Source: an uncultured Christensenella sp. (GTDB lineage: Bacteria; Bacillota; Clostridia; Christensenellales; UBA1242). Taken from it: a DNA stretch of 16,423 nucleotides. The notes under the pieces were generated by a model that had not been told where the DNA came from, did no database searches, and worked only from the letters and a program-made list of their open reading frames with translations. Position numbers and translations under genes: made by a program. The stretch spans positions 1 through 16,423 of the forward strand of contig CAJLLK010000020.1 of the NCBI GenBank assembly GCA_905207515.1, given 5' to 3'. Shown piece by piece: positions 1 to 4,497 of this stretch. Every line of letters starts with the position of its first letter. Within the stretch, counting starts at the first letter, position 1.

Positions 1-159
1 TACTGCTTTGCTGTGAGATAAGCATACGAAAATTGGAAGGAAAAGACATTGTGAAAAAATTGAGTTGGAATTGAAAAATAGGATCTAATTTTGAAAATAG
101 AGTAATTCCTTTAGTTTTTTATAGCTCTGCATCTTTTTACTATAAATGCTCATTGAATA
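1..159. other. No recognisable gene; AT-rich left edge
   Basis: I see no gene I can support here. Frame 3 is open from the window edge to a TGA near position 74, about 23 codons with lysine-rich content. It could be the tail of a gene lying to the left, but it is too short to judge. The rest is AT-rich DNA with stops in all frames. Confidence 0.4.
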
Positions 160-189
160 TTGACATACTATTTATATAAATGGTAAAAT
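160..189 (+). promoter_or_regulatory. Sigma-70 type promoter of the IS30-like remnant
   Basis: A consensus -35 TTGACA (160-165) is followed after 18 nt by TAAAAT (184-189), with TG at 181-182 forming an extended -10. It faces the transposase remnant starting at 281, which has GAAAGGA at 264-270 as ribosome binding site. The sequence match is strong. Whether it still fires is unknown. Confidence 0.55.
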
Positions 190-280
190 TAAGTGACACA
201 CCGTAAAATAAAAATAGACACATAAGATTACAAATGATACAATGTAATTGCCAAGAGAACATTGAAAGGATTTGTAATTT

Positions 281-414
281 ATGTGTCAAAACAATTATAA
301 CAGAAAAAAGAAGAAGAGAAATATCAACATTTAAATTATGTTGAAAAAACACAAATAGAAAGATGGTATAATATTGAAAAGAAGCCATGTTCAGAGATTG
401 CAAAATTATTATAA
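281..414 (+). pseudogene. Remnant of an IS30-family transposase (N-terminal HTH only)
   Basis: An ATG at 281, ten nt after a GAAAGGA site, opens MCQNNYNRKK. The A-run at 304-309 then shifts the frame. Reading on in frame 1 (301-411) gives KYQHLNYVEKTQIERWYNIE followed by KKPCSEIAKLL and TAA at 412. This matches the usual start of IS30-type transposases: a short basic lead, 'HL...ER..IE.WY', then 'EIA..LG' of the first helix-turn-helix. Only about 42 codons of a normally 300-350 residue protein remain, with one frameshift and a premature end in AT-rich DNA. No DDE catalytic domain occurs in the window. The family call rests on pattern recognition of this short stretch. Confidence 0.5.
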
Positions 415-584
415 AAAAATTTTAAAAATATTTTTATTTCTTTTTTTTAACCATTTTTTCTACAAAAAAATTTGTTGGGGAAAAATTGTTTAATTTCAAA
501 AAATAATAAAAAAATATCCAAATTTTCAAAAAAATCTGAATATTTTTTGTTTTTTTATTGATTTTTGGTTTTTAAAGGATGAAA
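415..584. other. Extremely AT-rich spacer, no gene seen
   Basis: Long runs of A and T with no ORF carrying a plausible ribosome binding site and no convincing hairpin. It separates the transposase remnant from the 3' end of the small minus-strand ORF. Confidence 0.5.
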
Positions 585-755
585 TTAAACTAAACCGCCA
601 AGACATCTGCATCCTTGAATGTTTGTGAAATTGTTGTTGCTGTTTGACAGGCCAAGCAAAAGCAAAAGCAAAATGTTTGTGTTGGTCGCCAGGTTTGTGT
701 CGTTGTTTGAACTCAACACCGAAAGCAAAAACACCCATAAAATATCTTGTGACAT
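585..755 (-). CDS. Small Leu/Asn-rich hydrophobic protein, 56 aa, unknown function
   Basis: On the minus strand an AAAAGGAGGG ribosome binding site (760-769) lies 5 nt before ATG at 755; this opens a 56-codon ORF ending in TAA at 585-587. The protein starts MSQDILWVFLLSVLSS, has an Asn/Thr-rich middle (residues 17-27), a run of six leucines (29-34), a second Asn-rich stretch (38-46) and a Cys/Gly-containing tail (CRCLGG). The layout, two short hydrophobic segments joined by Asn-rich linkers, resembles tiny membrane-associated proteins found in Clostridia, but I cannot name a family. The near-perfect ribosome site is the main reason to call it; length and low complexity are reasons for doubt. 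A TATAAT lies at 779-784 on this strand, with no good -35 behind it. Confidence 0.5.
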   Translation of the reverse strand: MSQDILWVFLLSVLSSNNDTNLATNTNILLLLLLGLSNSNNNFTNIQGCRCLGGLV

Positions 756-869
756 AATTCCCTCCTTTTCAACAAAATATTATAAATTTAGTGTCAAAAA
801 ATGTTTTTTTTCTTTTGACTTTTTTTCTTTTGTTTGGCACAATAGTTGTGTCAACATCTTTTCAATGTG

Positions 870-897
870 TTGTGCTATGTTTATATATATGTAAGAT
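870..897 (+). promoter_or_regulatory. Possible promoter of the ArsR-type gene
   Basis: TTGTGC (870-875) and TAAGAT (892-897) are separated by 16 nt and lie about 30 nt before the ATG at 928. Just upstream is a short palindrome CACAA-TAG-TTGTG (838-850), a possible but weak operator for autoregulation. Both boxes deviate from consensus. Confidence 0.3.
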
Positions 898-927
898 AAC
901 GTCTGTTTGATACAAAAAAGGAGAAAA

Positions 928-1272
928 ATGAACAAGCTTTTAAGAATTTCTGAAAGAAACCGCTTTGAAATGTCAAATTTGTTGCCGAATGAAGATTGCA
1001 CAAACAAACTGGCACTCTTCTTTCAAAACTTTTCCGACCAAACTCGCGTCAAAATTTTGTCGGCGCTTTCCATTCAAGACTTGTGCGTGAACGACCTTTC
1101 AAAGCTCTTGCAAATCAACCAAACCACAATCTCTCATCAGCTGAAAATTTTGAAAGACCAAAACATTGTGGATTATCGGCGCGAAGGGAAGGTTTTGATT
1201 TATCGTTTGAAATCTCAAAGCGTCAATGAGATGATGATGTATGCGGTCGAAAATCTGGAAAATCTGCGCTGA
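928..1272 (+). CDS. ArsR/SmtB-family transcriptional repressor, 114 aa
   Basis: A small winged-helix regulator of the ArsR/SmtB family, which typically releases DNA on binding metal ions or thiol-reactive signals. The family pattern is clear: 'LALFFQNFSDQTRVKILSAL' (28-47), 'DLCVNDLSKLL' (51-61), recognition helix 'NQTTISHQLKILK' (64-76) and wing 'YRREGKVLIYRL' (83-94). Canonical metal sensors carry Cys-X-Cys in the DLCVCDL position; here only Cys53 is present, with a second Cys at 24, so the inducer cannot be read off. The C-terminal helix lacks the His/Asp/Glu set of zinc sensors. The ATG at 928 is chosen because AAAAAAGGAG ends 6 nt before it; a TTG at 907 in frame has no such site. No transporter or obvious target gene adjoins it, so it may act on itself or on distant genes. 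Confidence 0.85.
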   Translation: MNKLLRISERNRFEMSNLLPNEDCTNKLALFFQNFSDQTRVKILSALSIQDLCVNDLSKLLQINQTTISHQLKILKDQNIVDYRREGKVLIYRLKSQSVNEMMMYAVENLENLR

Positions 1273-1364
1273 TAGCTCATTTTCGTGCTTCGCCCGAAAA
1301 GTATCGCCTTGACGCTTGATTTTCCAGTTTCGCGCCAAACGAAAATCGCACCAAACTGCAGGGC

Positions 1365-1390
1365 TCCCGAAAATGCTCGCATTTTTGGGA
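1365..1390. repeat. Hairpin-forming inverted repeat after arsR
   Basis: TCCCGAAAATGC (1365-1376) pairs with GCATTTTTGGGA (1379-1390): 12 pairs including one G-T, with a 2-nt apex. No T-run follows on either strand, so it is not a standard intrinsic terminator. TTTGGGAAGAA at 1384-1394 equals the first 11 bases of the inverted-repeat arm at 2328. Confidence 0.55.
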
Positions 1391-1468
1391 AGAAGGAACA
1401 AACAAACGCTAGATGAGCCTTTGCGAGCAGCAAAGCGAATGTTAAGTGCAGTTTGTGACGCGGATTTT

Positions 1469-1501
1469 GCGCGGCTCTCTTGCGAGGCAAAAGCTTCGAA
1501 G
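1469..1501 (+). repeat. 33-bp direct repeat, copy 1
   Basis: Starts GCGCGG, then CTCTCTTGCGAGGCAAAAGC, ends TTCGAAG. It matches 1658-1690 in 32 of 33 positions. Nothing in the neighbouring genes resembles it, so it belongs to the repeat patch. Confidence 0.85.
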
Positions 1502-1538
1502 TTTTAAGTAGAAAATTATGAGAATCTGCGCTGAAGGC

Positions 1539-1655
1539 TGGGGAAGCACCAAAAGTTTTTAACGGCGGCACGGTCCAAGGACCTAACGCCTAAACTTTCG
1601 GTTCTTCGTCCCAATCTATCTCCGCTTAAGGAACTCGCTGGGCGAGTTGATAGAA
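1539..1655. repeat. Degenerate relative of the 2328-2509 inverted-repeat element
   Basis: Shared features with the element at 2328: a GGGGAAG-ACCAA start (1540-1553), GGTTCTTC (1600-1607), then CTATCTCC-CT-AAGG (1616-1631) leading into a hairpin. Here the hairpin is AACTCGC-TGG-GCGAGTT (1632-1648), enclosed by CTATC (1616-1620) and GATAG (1649-1653). The two are alike in order of motifs but diverged in sequence; boundaries are approximate. Confidence 0.45.
1632..1648. repeat. Perfect 7-bp hairpin in the repeat patch
   Basis: AACTCGC and GCGAGTT pair perfectly around a TGG loop; the outer CTATC/GATAG pair encloses it. There is no T-run, so a terminator role is unlikely. Confidence 0.6.
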
Positions 1656-1657
1656 AT

Positions 1658-1690
1658 GCGCGACTCTCTTGCGAGGCAAAAGCTTCGAAG
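1658..1690 (+). repeat. 33-bp direct repeat, copy 2
   Basis: Second copy of the repeat at 1469-1501, one mismatch (A for G at 1663). The copies are 189 bp apart start to start. Confidence 0.85.
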
Positions 1691-1724
1691 ATTTGTCGGA
1701 GATTTGAAAACCGGTAGTGTTTTT

Positions 1725-1760
1725 TGTCATGTTGAGCCGTTGTCATCCAGAGCGGAGCTA
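1725..1760 (+). repeat. Short dispersed intergenic repeat (TGTCAT..TGAGC type), two tandem half-units
   Basis: TGTCATGTTGAGCCG (1725-1739) is followed directly by TTGTCATCCAGAGCGGAGC (1740-1758). Both resemble the common bacterial intergenic repeat with a TGTCATCCTGAGCG core. A relative in inverse orientation lies at 7391-7419. Function unknown. Confidence 0.5.
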
Positions 1761-1772
1761 GGTCCGATTTTC

Positions 1773-1801
1773 TTGACAAGCGGACAAAAACTATGTAAAA
1801 T
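1773..1801 (+). promoter_or_regulatory. Promoter of queH
   Basis: TTGACA (1773-1778), 17 nt, TAAAAT (1796-1801). The ATG of queH at 1812 lies only 10 nt after the -10 box, so the predicted 5' leader is about 3-4 nt, and no Shine-Dalgarno site is present. This supports both the promoter and the chosen start. Confidence 0.7.
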
Positions 1802-1811
1802 AATTTGCATT

Positions 1812-2369
1812 ATGAAGAAAATGTTGTTGCACTCATGTTGTGGACCTTGTTCGACGGTTGTTATTGAAAGATTGAAAGACAGTTTTGACTTGACCGTTTT
1901 TTATTACAATCCAAACATTGAGCCAAAAGAAGAATATGAAAAACGAAAGGTCGAACAGCAAAAGGTTTGCAAAAAATTTGATGTGCCGTTTGTCGATTTT
2001 GATTATGACAACGATGGCTGGCGAAAGTTTGTGGCGGGTTTGGAAAACGAACGTGAAGGTGGCGCTAGGTGTGAGAAGTGTTTTTATTATCGGCTGAACC
2101 AGACCGCAAAATTTGCCAAAGAGCATGGTTTTGATTTGTTTGCAACAACTCTTTCGGTCAGTCCGCACAAAAACACGATTGTTATAAACAAAGTGGGCGA
2201 CGAAATTTCAAAGCTTTACGACCTTGAATTTTTGCCAGAAAGTTTTAAAAAGAAAGATGGCTATTTGCGAAGCATAAATCTTTCCAAAGAATTTGGGCTT
2301 TATAGGCAGAATTATTGTGGCTGCCTCTTTGGGAAGAACCAACTTCGCGACGCGGGCACGAAAACTTGA
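1812..2369 (+). CDS. queH: Epoxyqueuosine reductase QueH, 185 aa
   Basis: QueH (DUF208 family) reduces epoxyqueuosine to queuosine in tRNA, the last step of Q synthesis, as a non-homologous replacement of the cobalamin enzyme QueG. The family cysteines are all present: HSCCGPCS (Cys9, Cys10, Cys13), RCEKC (Cys87, Cys90) and YCGC (Cys169, Cys171), which bind the iron-sulfur cluster and a second metal centre. 'FATTLSVSPHKN' (110-121) is also typical. The ATG at 1812 is chosen because the homology starts at MKKMLLHSCCGPC and the promoter ends just before it; an in-frame start at 1647 would lie in repeat DNA upstream of the promoter. The last ~13 residues (from GKNQ) and the TGA stop lie inside the inverted-repeat element beginning at 2328, so the C-terminus has been replaced by inserted DNA after the essential YCGC motif; activity is likely kept. 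Confidence 0.9.
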   Translation: MKKMLLHSCCGPCSTVVIERLKDSFDLTVFYYNPNIEPKEEYEKRKVEQQKVCKKFDVPFVDFDYDNDGWRKFVAGLENEREGGARCEKCFYYRLNQTAKFAKEHGFDLFATTLSVSPHKNTIVINKVGDEISKLYDLEFLPESFKKKDGYLRSINLSKEFGLYRQNYCGCLFGKNQLRDAGTKT

Positions 2370-2509
2370 AAAGTTTTCTAACCGCTGCTACGTTGGTTCT
2401 TCTCCAATACCTATCTCCACTAAGGTGAGATGTAGAAAAGCTGACAGGATAACGCGCCACAGCAACAAAATTTTCGGAGTGCTCAACTTCGCTGTTGGTT
2501 CTTCCCAAA
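2328..2509. mobile_element. 182-bp MITE-like element with 16-bp perfect terminal inverted repeats
   Basis: TTTGGGAAGAACCAAC (2328-2343) and GTTGGTTCTTCCCAAA (2494-2509) are exact reverse complements. An internal partial copy of the arm, GTTGGTTCTTC (2392-2402), leads into CTATCTCCACTAAGGTGAGA (2411-2430), itself hairpin-forming. No transposase frame is inside. Its left end lies in the last codons of queH and its right end 8 nt before the signal peptidase ribosome site. Related sequence occurs at 1539-1655. The arms are directly seen; mobility is inferred. Confidence 0.6.
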
Positions 2510-2529
2510 TAAACAATAGGAGTTAAAAT

Positions 2530-3399
2530 TTGGATAAATATAACGAAGATTTTATTCAATATAGCGAGAAAAAAGTCAAAAATGAAACAAAACATTTGGC
2601 TTTATATTTTGTTGTTCATATAACACTTTACATTGTCTTGTTGTTTTTTCTTATTTTTTTTGTTTGGTACACTGTTTTTATTTCAACTCACAGATTTTAT
2701 GCGGTTGCTGGCCCATCAATGAAATATACTTTAAACAGAAATATAAGTGACAATGACCGAACTACGGCTGATGATGCAGTTTATGTCGACAAAATTTCTA
2801 CTCCAAATTTGTTTGACATCATTGTCATTGAAGAGCCAAACGAAGAAAGCAAAATCAAGCGCTTGATGGCGGTGGAAGGTGATTATATCACGGTGGCGAA
2901 TGACGGCGAGTATTTTTATTTTTATCGCATTCCAAGCGGAGCAGACTTGTCAACTTTCTCTGACGAAGAAGCAAAAATGATTGAAACAACAGGCGAAAAT
3001 GGCTATCAAATTCGTGGTTATGAAGATTGGAGAGAATTTAGAACAGTGTCTTCTTTGATTGAAGTGGAAGTCGGTGGCGAAACAAAATCAATTCAATATG
3101 AAAACAATTTTTACAACACTTTTTTAAGGGCATATGTCGACAACGATTTTCAGTCGAATGGGCTTAATTATCACATCTCAGAAAACGGATTGATTTATGT
3201 GCAAGTTCCAGAAGGGCAGTTTTTCTATATGGGCGACAATCGTGGTCACAGCACAGATGCACGCGAAAATGGCTTCTGTGACTGGGAATATATTGTTGGC
3301 AGAGCAGAATTTATTGTCTATGATTACAATTTCGGCAACAGAATTTGGGAAGTTATCAAGTTTTACTTTTCAGAAATGGAGAAATTTTTTGCAAGATAG
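2530..3399 (+). CDS. lepB: Signal peptidase I, 289 aa
   Basis: Membrane-bound serine protease that removes signal peptides from exported proteins (S26 family, Ser-Lys dyad). One membrane helix (about 24-50) follows a charged cytoplasmic start. Box B is GPSMKYTL with catalytic Ser63; box D is IKRLMAVEGD with catalytic Lys110; box E is GDNRGHSTDAR (235-245). The ~115 residues between boxes D and E form a long, acidic, poorly conserved insert compared with minimal Gram-positive enzymes. The TTG start at 2530 is supported by AGGAG at 2518-2522, 7 nt upstream; no ATG start lies nearby in frame. The ribosome site lies just outside the right arm of the inverted-repeat element, and no clear promoter of its own is visible, so it may be read from queH through the element. 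No substrate gene is adjacent. lepB is the general symbol; paralogue naming is not possible here. Confidence 0.9.
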   Translation: MDKYNEDFIQYSEKKVKNETKHLALYFVVHITLYIVLLFFLIFFVWYTVFISTHRFYAVAGPSMKYTLNRNISDNDRTTADDAVYVDKISTPNLFDIIVIEEPNEESKIKRLMAVEGDYITVANDGEYFYFYRIPSGADLSTFSDEEAKMIETTGENGYQIRGYEDWREFRTVSSLIEVEVGGETKSIQYENNFYNTFLRAYVDNDFQSNGLNYHISENGLIYVQVPEGQFFYMGDNRGHSTDARENGFCDWEYIVGRAEFIVYDYNFGNRIWEVIKFYFSEMEKFFAR

Positions 3400-3408
3400 C
3401 GATTTTGT

Positions 3409-3437
3409 TTGGTAAATCTCTTTGTTTATGTTAAAAT
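3409..3437 (+). promoter_or_regulatory. Promoter of the HU gene
   Basis: TTGGTA (3409-3414), 17 nt, TAAAAT (3432-3437) with TGT before the -10 (extended -10). The leader to ATG 3486 is about 42 nt and contains AAAGGAG and a small palindrome GCATA-GA-TATGC (3446-3457). Confidence 0.55.
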
Positions 3438-3485
3438 AACAATAGCATAGATATGCGAAAATATCATAAAAGGAGAGAAAAATTT

Positions 3486-3761
3486 ATGAACAAAGGTGAA
3501 TTCGTTAAGGCTGTTGCTGAAAAGGCTAATTGCACACAAAAAGACGCAGGCATTGTTTTTGATGCTGTTATCGACACTATTGTGAGCGAACTTAAAAAAG
3601 GAGAAAAAATTCAAATCCCTGGATTTGGTTCTTTCGAACTTGTTTCTAAAGCAGCTACAACAAAAATCAACCCTCTGACTAAACAAAAAGTTAAGGTTGC
3701 AGCTTGCAAAATGCCTAAATTCAAATTTGGCAAAAGCTTTAAAGCACTTTTTAATGCATAA
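3486..3761 (+). CDS. hup: DNA-binding protein HU, 91 aa
   Basis: Histone-like protein that dimerises and bends DNA, compacting the nucleoid. It has the full family length (about 90 aa): dimerisation helices MNKGEFVKAVAEKANCTQKD and VFDAVIDTIVSELKKGEKIQ, the GFGSFEL signature (46-52), the DNA-clasping arm with Pro63 (INPLTKQ) and the closing FKFGKSFKALFN. The arm usually reads GRNPQTGE; KINPLTKQ is a mild variant but keeps the proline that inserts between base pairs. The ATG at 3486 is chosen over an in-frame ATG at 3453 because the family starts at MNK and AGGAG is at 3471-3475. The gene is monocistronic, with its own promoter and a terminator directly after the stop. Confidence 0.95.
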   Translation: MNKGEFVKAVAEKANCTQKDAGIVFDAVIDTIVSELKKGEKIQIPGFGSFELVSKAATTKINPLTKQKVKVAACKMPKFKFGKSFKALFNA

Positions 3762-3765
3762 ATTA

Positions 3766-3791
3766 AAAAAACACCGGTTTTGGTGTTTTTT
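3766..3791. terminator. Bidirectional terminator between HU and rubrerythrin genes
   Basis: AAAAAACACC (3766-3775) and GGTGTTTTTT (3782-3791) pair perfectly around a 6-nt loop, with T-runs on both strands. It lies between the two convergent stops (3761 and 3794), so it can serve both genes. Confidence 0.85.
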
Positions 3792-3793
3792 TG

Positions 3794-4390
3794 TTATTCG
3801 TGCAGTTCTTTTTCTAGGTCAATGATAATATGTCCTTGTGGCATATGACAGAGCGGGCAAGCCTTGAAGCCTTCTTTTGAAATGTTTACGAAGCCGCATG
3901 TAGAACATTTCCATTCGGTCGGCTTTTCTCTTTTATACATTCGGTTTGATTTGTAAAGCGTTGCAAGATATGCCAAAATTTTGTGGTGCGTGGCTTCGAC
4001 ATTTGCCACCATTTCAAATGACTTTGCAATGTCAGCAAAGCCTTCATCTCGTGCAATTCGAGCAAAGCTTGGATAAATGTTGTCGGCTTCAGCAAGCTCA
4101 ATTTTGCTTTCTTCCAAAAGGCTGCTCTTGAGTTCTGGCTCTTCAAATGGATAGCCTGCTTCAATTGAGATGTTTTTGACACTGCCTTGGCTTTTTTCTA
4201 TGATATAATCATAGAAAATTTTGGCATGTGCCATTTCGTTTTTTGCCAAAGTTTTCATTGTGTCAGACAAAAATTGTTGTTGGTCTGCCAATGCCTTTTT
4301 TGACATAAATTGATATCTTGCTCCAGCTTGACATTCTGCCGCAAAAGAACGAGCAAGATTTGTTTTTGTTACACTTTCATCAAATTCCAT
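3794..4390 (-). CDS. rbr: Rubrerythrin, 198 aa
   Basis: Non-haem diiron peroxidase that reduces hydrogen peroxide in anaerobes, with electrons from rubredoxin or NADH systems. An N-terminal four-helix ferritin-like domain carries the diiron ligands: Glu19, the E..H pair in KNEMAH (Glu52, His55), an EAD..YP helix (100-107), RDEGF (Glu116) and VEATHH (Glu132, His135). A C-terminal rubredoxin-like domain has CSTC (162-165) and CPLC (178-181). The length fits the classic family. The ATG at 4390 has AAAGGAGA (4397-4404). The promoter is overlaid by a palindrome (4408-4437), suggesting repression by a peroxide- or metal-responsive regulator such as PerR or Fur; that regulator is not in the window. 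Confidence 0.93.
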   Translation of the reverse strand: MEFDESVTKTNLARSFAAECQAGARYQFMSKKALADQQQFLSDTMKTLAKNEMAHAKIFYDYIIEKSQGSVKNISIEAGYPFEEPELKSSLLEESKIELAEADNIYPSFARIARDEGFADIAKSFEMVANVEATHHKILAYLATLYKSNRMYKREKPTEWKCSTCGFVNISKEGFKACPLCHMPQGHIIIDLEKELHE

Positions 4391-4407
4391 AGTTTTTCTC
4401 CTTTCAC

Positions 4408-4437
4408 AAAGATAATATTGCCAAAAATAATATCTTT
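4408..4437. promoter_or_regulatory. 12-bp palindromic operator candidate over the rubrerythrin promoter
   Basis: AAAGATAATATT (4408-4419) and AATAATATCTTT (4426-4437) are inverted copies with one mismatch, spaced by GCCAAA. On the minus strand they cover the rubrerythrin -10 TATTAT (4412-4417) and reach into a weak -35 TTTAAA (4435-4440; 17-nt spacer). The right half ends 6 bp from the -35 of the divergent CYTH-like gene. The AT-rich ATAAT-type half sites recall Fur/PerR boxes, but the match is loose. Confidence 0.55.
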
Positions 4438-4443
4438 AAACAT

Positions 4444-4472
4444 TTGCATTTTTTTTATTATTTGTTTAAAAT
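4444..4472 (+). promoter_or_regulatory. Promoter of the CYTH-like gene
   Basis: TTGCAT (4444-4449), 17 nt, TAAAAT (4467-4472). It predicts a leader of about 19 nt that holds AAGGAG (4486-4491), 6 nt before ATG 4498. It is divergent from the rubrerythrin promoter. Confidence 0.55.
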
Positions 4473-4497
4473 AAATTTAATAGAAAAGGAGTTTTTT

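Larger units (their letters stand above)
1273..1811. other. Gene-free, GC-richer patch of dispersed repeats
   Basis: No gene is supported over these 539 bp. The stretch is visibly GC-richer than the genes (for example about 53 % over 1561-1620). It contains a 33-bp direct repeat, a 12-bp repeat shared with the arsR 3' end, strong hairpins at 1365-1390 and 1632-1648, a segment (about 1539-1655) related to the inverted-repeat element at 2328-2509, and a short dispersed repeat at 1725-1760. The queH promoter lies at its right end. ORFs in it are by-products of the repeats. Confidence 0.7.

Noticed and set aside
140..403. 87-codon minus-strand ORF, hydrophobic and Phe/Leu-rich
   Set aside because: It is the complement of the IS30-like remnant and its promoter; hydrophobicity arises from A-rich DNA on the other strand. 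No ribosome site.
785..797. TTGACA on the minus strand in front of the 56-codon ORF as its -35 box
   Set aside because: The TATAAT at 779-784 is only 7 nt away, far too close, and no other -10 lies at 16-18 nt.
619..894. 91-codon plus-strand ORF overlapping the small minus-strand ORF
   Set aside because: No ribosome site, low-complexity AT-rich reading, and the opposite strand has a much better start signal.
1215..1779. ORFs on both strands in the repeat patch, and similar-looking minus-strand products at 1516-1779 and 2245-2595
   Set aside because: Their likeness (both contain LSGDR..RRT) reflects DNA homology between repeat copies; starts lack ribosome sites and the frames run across repeat boundaries.
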